From: JAABRE01 sp964413275
Lineage (GTDB): Bacteria; Cyanobacteriota; Cyanobacteriia; Cyanobacteriales; JAABRE01
DNA length: 5,201 bases
Reading direction: 5' to 3'
Assembly (NCBI GenBank): GCA_964413275.1
Contig: CAYPSO010000187.1
Coordinates: forward strand, 1-5,201
Shown here: positions 5,163-5,201 of the stretch, in pieces
How the letters are laid out: each line of letters opens with the position of its first letter
How positions within the stretch are numbered: the stretch's first letter is position 1
The notes under the pieces: generated by a model
Seen by the model: the letters and a program-made list of their open reading frames with translations, nothing else
The model's database searches: none
Told to the model about the DNA's origin: nothing
Made by a program: the position numbers and the translations under genes

Positions 5163-5196
5163 AGCAAAATCTTCCAGCTAAAGAGAAGATTTTGCT
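5163..5196 (+). terminator. 12-bp perfect stem-loop terminator after the acidic reading frame
   Basis: AGCAAAATCTTC (5163-5174) and its exact complement (5185-5196) enclose a 10-nt loop, with T-rich sequence (tattt) continuing to the window end. The spacing, 21 nt after the stop codon, fits a terminator for the small reading frame. A gene from the right could share it. Confidence 0.65.
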
Positions 5197-5201
5197 TATT
5201 T

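Noticed and set aside
1..5201. CRISPR array, tRNA or rRNA gene, insertion sequence
   Set aside because: No regularly spaced repeat series, no cloverleaf or rRNA-like sequence, and no transposase frame were found.

Overview
The window looks like chromosomal DNA from an A+T-rich cyanobacterium. The reasons are a perfect HIP1 octamer (GCGATCGC, 3501-3508) with near-HIP1 sites nearby, a DesC-type acyl-lipid delta-9 desaturase, and a small exported beta-barrel protein of a type common in cyanobacteria. Genus cannot be fixed from sequence alone; a low-GC chroococcalean lineage is a guess.

Left third (35-1745): a compact type II restriction-modification unit. An intact M.HhaI-like cytosine-5 DNA methyltransferase (110-1087) overlaps by 16 nt a HaeII-family restriction endonuclease gene (1072-1635). 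The endonuclease appears to have lost its whole central part in frame, so the methyltransferase is probably now solitary. The unit is bounded by a perfect 21-bp direct repeat (35-55 and 1725-1745). The right copy is the last five codons plus stop of desC and 3 nt beyond. The unit therefore appears to have been inserted at the 3' end of desC with duplication of the target.

Middle (1728-3942): desC on the minus strand, divergent from a TetR-type regulator. The regulator has an unusual C-terminal extension that reads as a tyrosine-recombinase catalytic domain with nearly all catalytic residues lost. The intergenic region holds a perfect TATAAT, two identical 20-bp repeats each with an AAGT-N3-ACTT dyad, and a third, inverted 10-nt partial match on the desC side. 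This suggests a regulator controlling itself and the desaturase, by analogy with DesT/FabR-type TetR control of unsaturated fatty acid synthesis.

Right third (3943-5201): a non-coding leader of about 350 nt with a good sigma70-type promoter and alternative hairpins, then a signal-peptide-bearing outer-membrane beta-barrel protein (4290-4838) followed by a 13-bp perfect stem-loop. Next comes a tiny acidic Ser/Glu-rich reading frame (5033-5141) whose ATG is one base out of frame. It contains a strong internal hairpin and is followed by a 12-bp terminator-like stem at the window edge.

The most interesting points are the TetR plus dead-recombinase fusion, the insertion of the modification unit at the desC end, and the endonuclease deletion.
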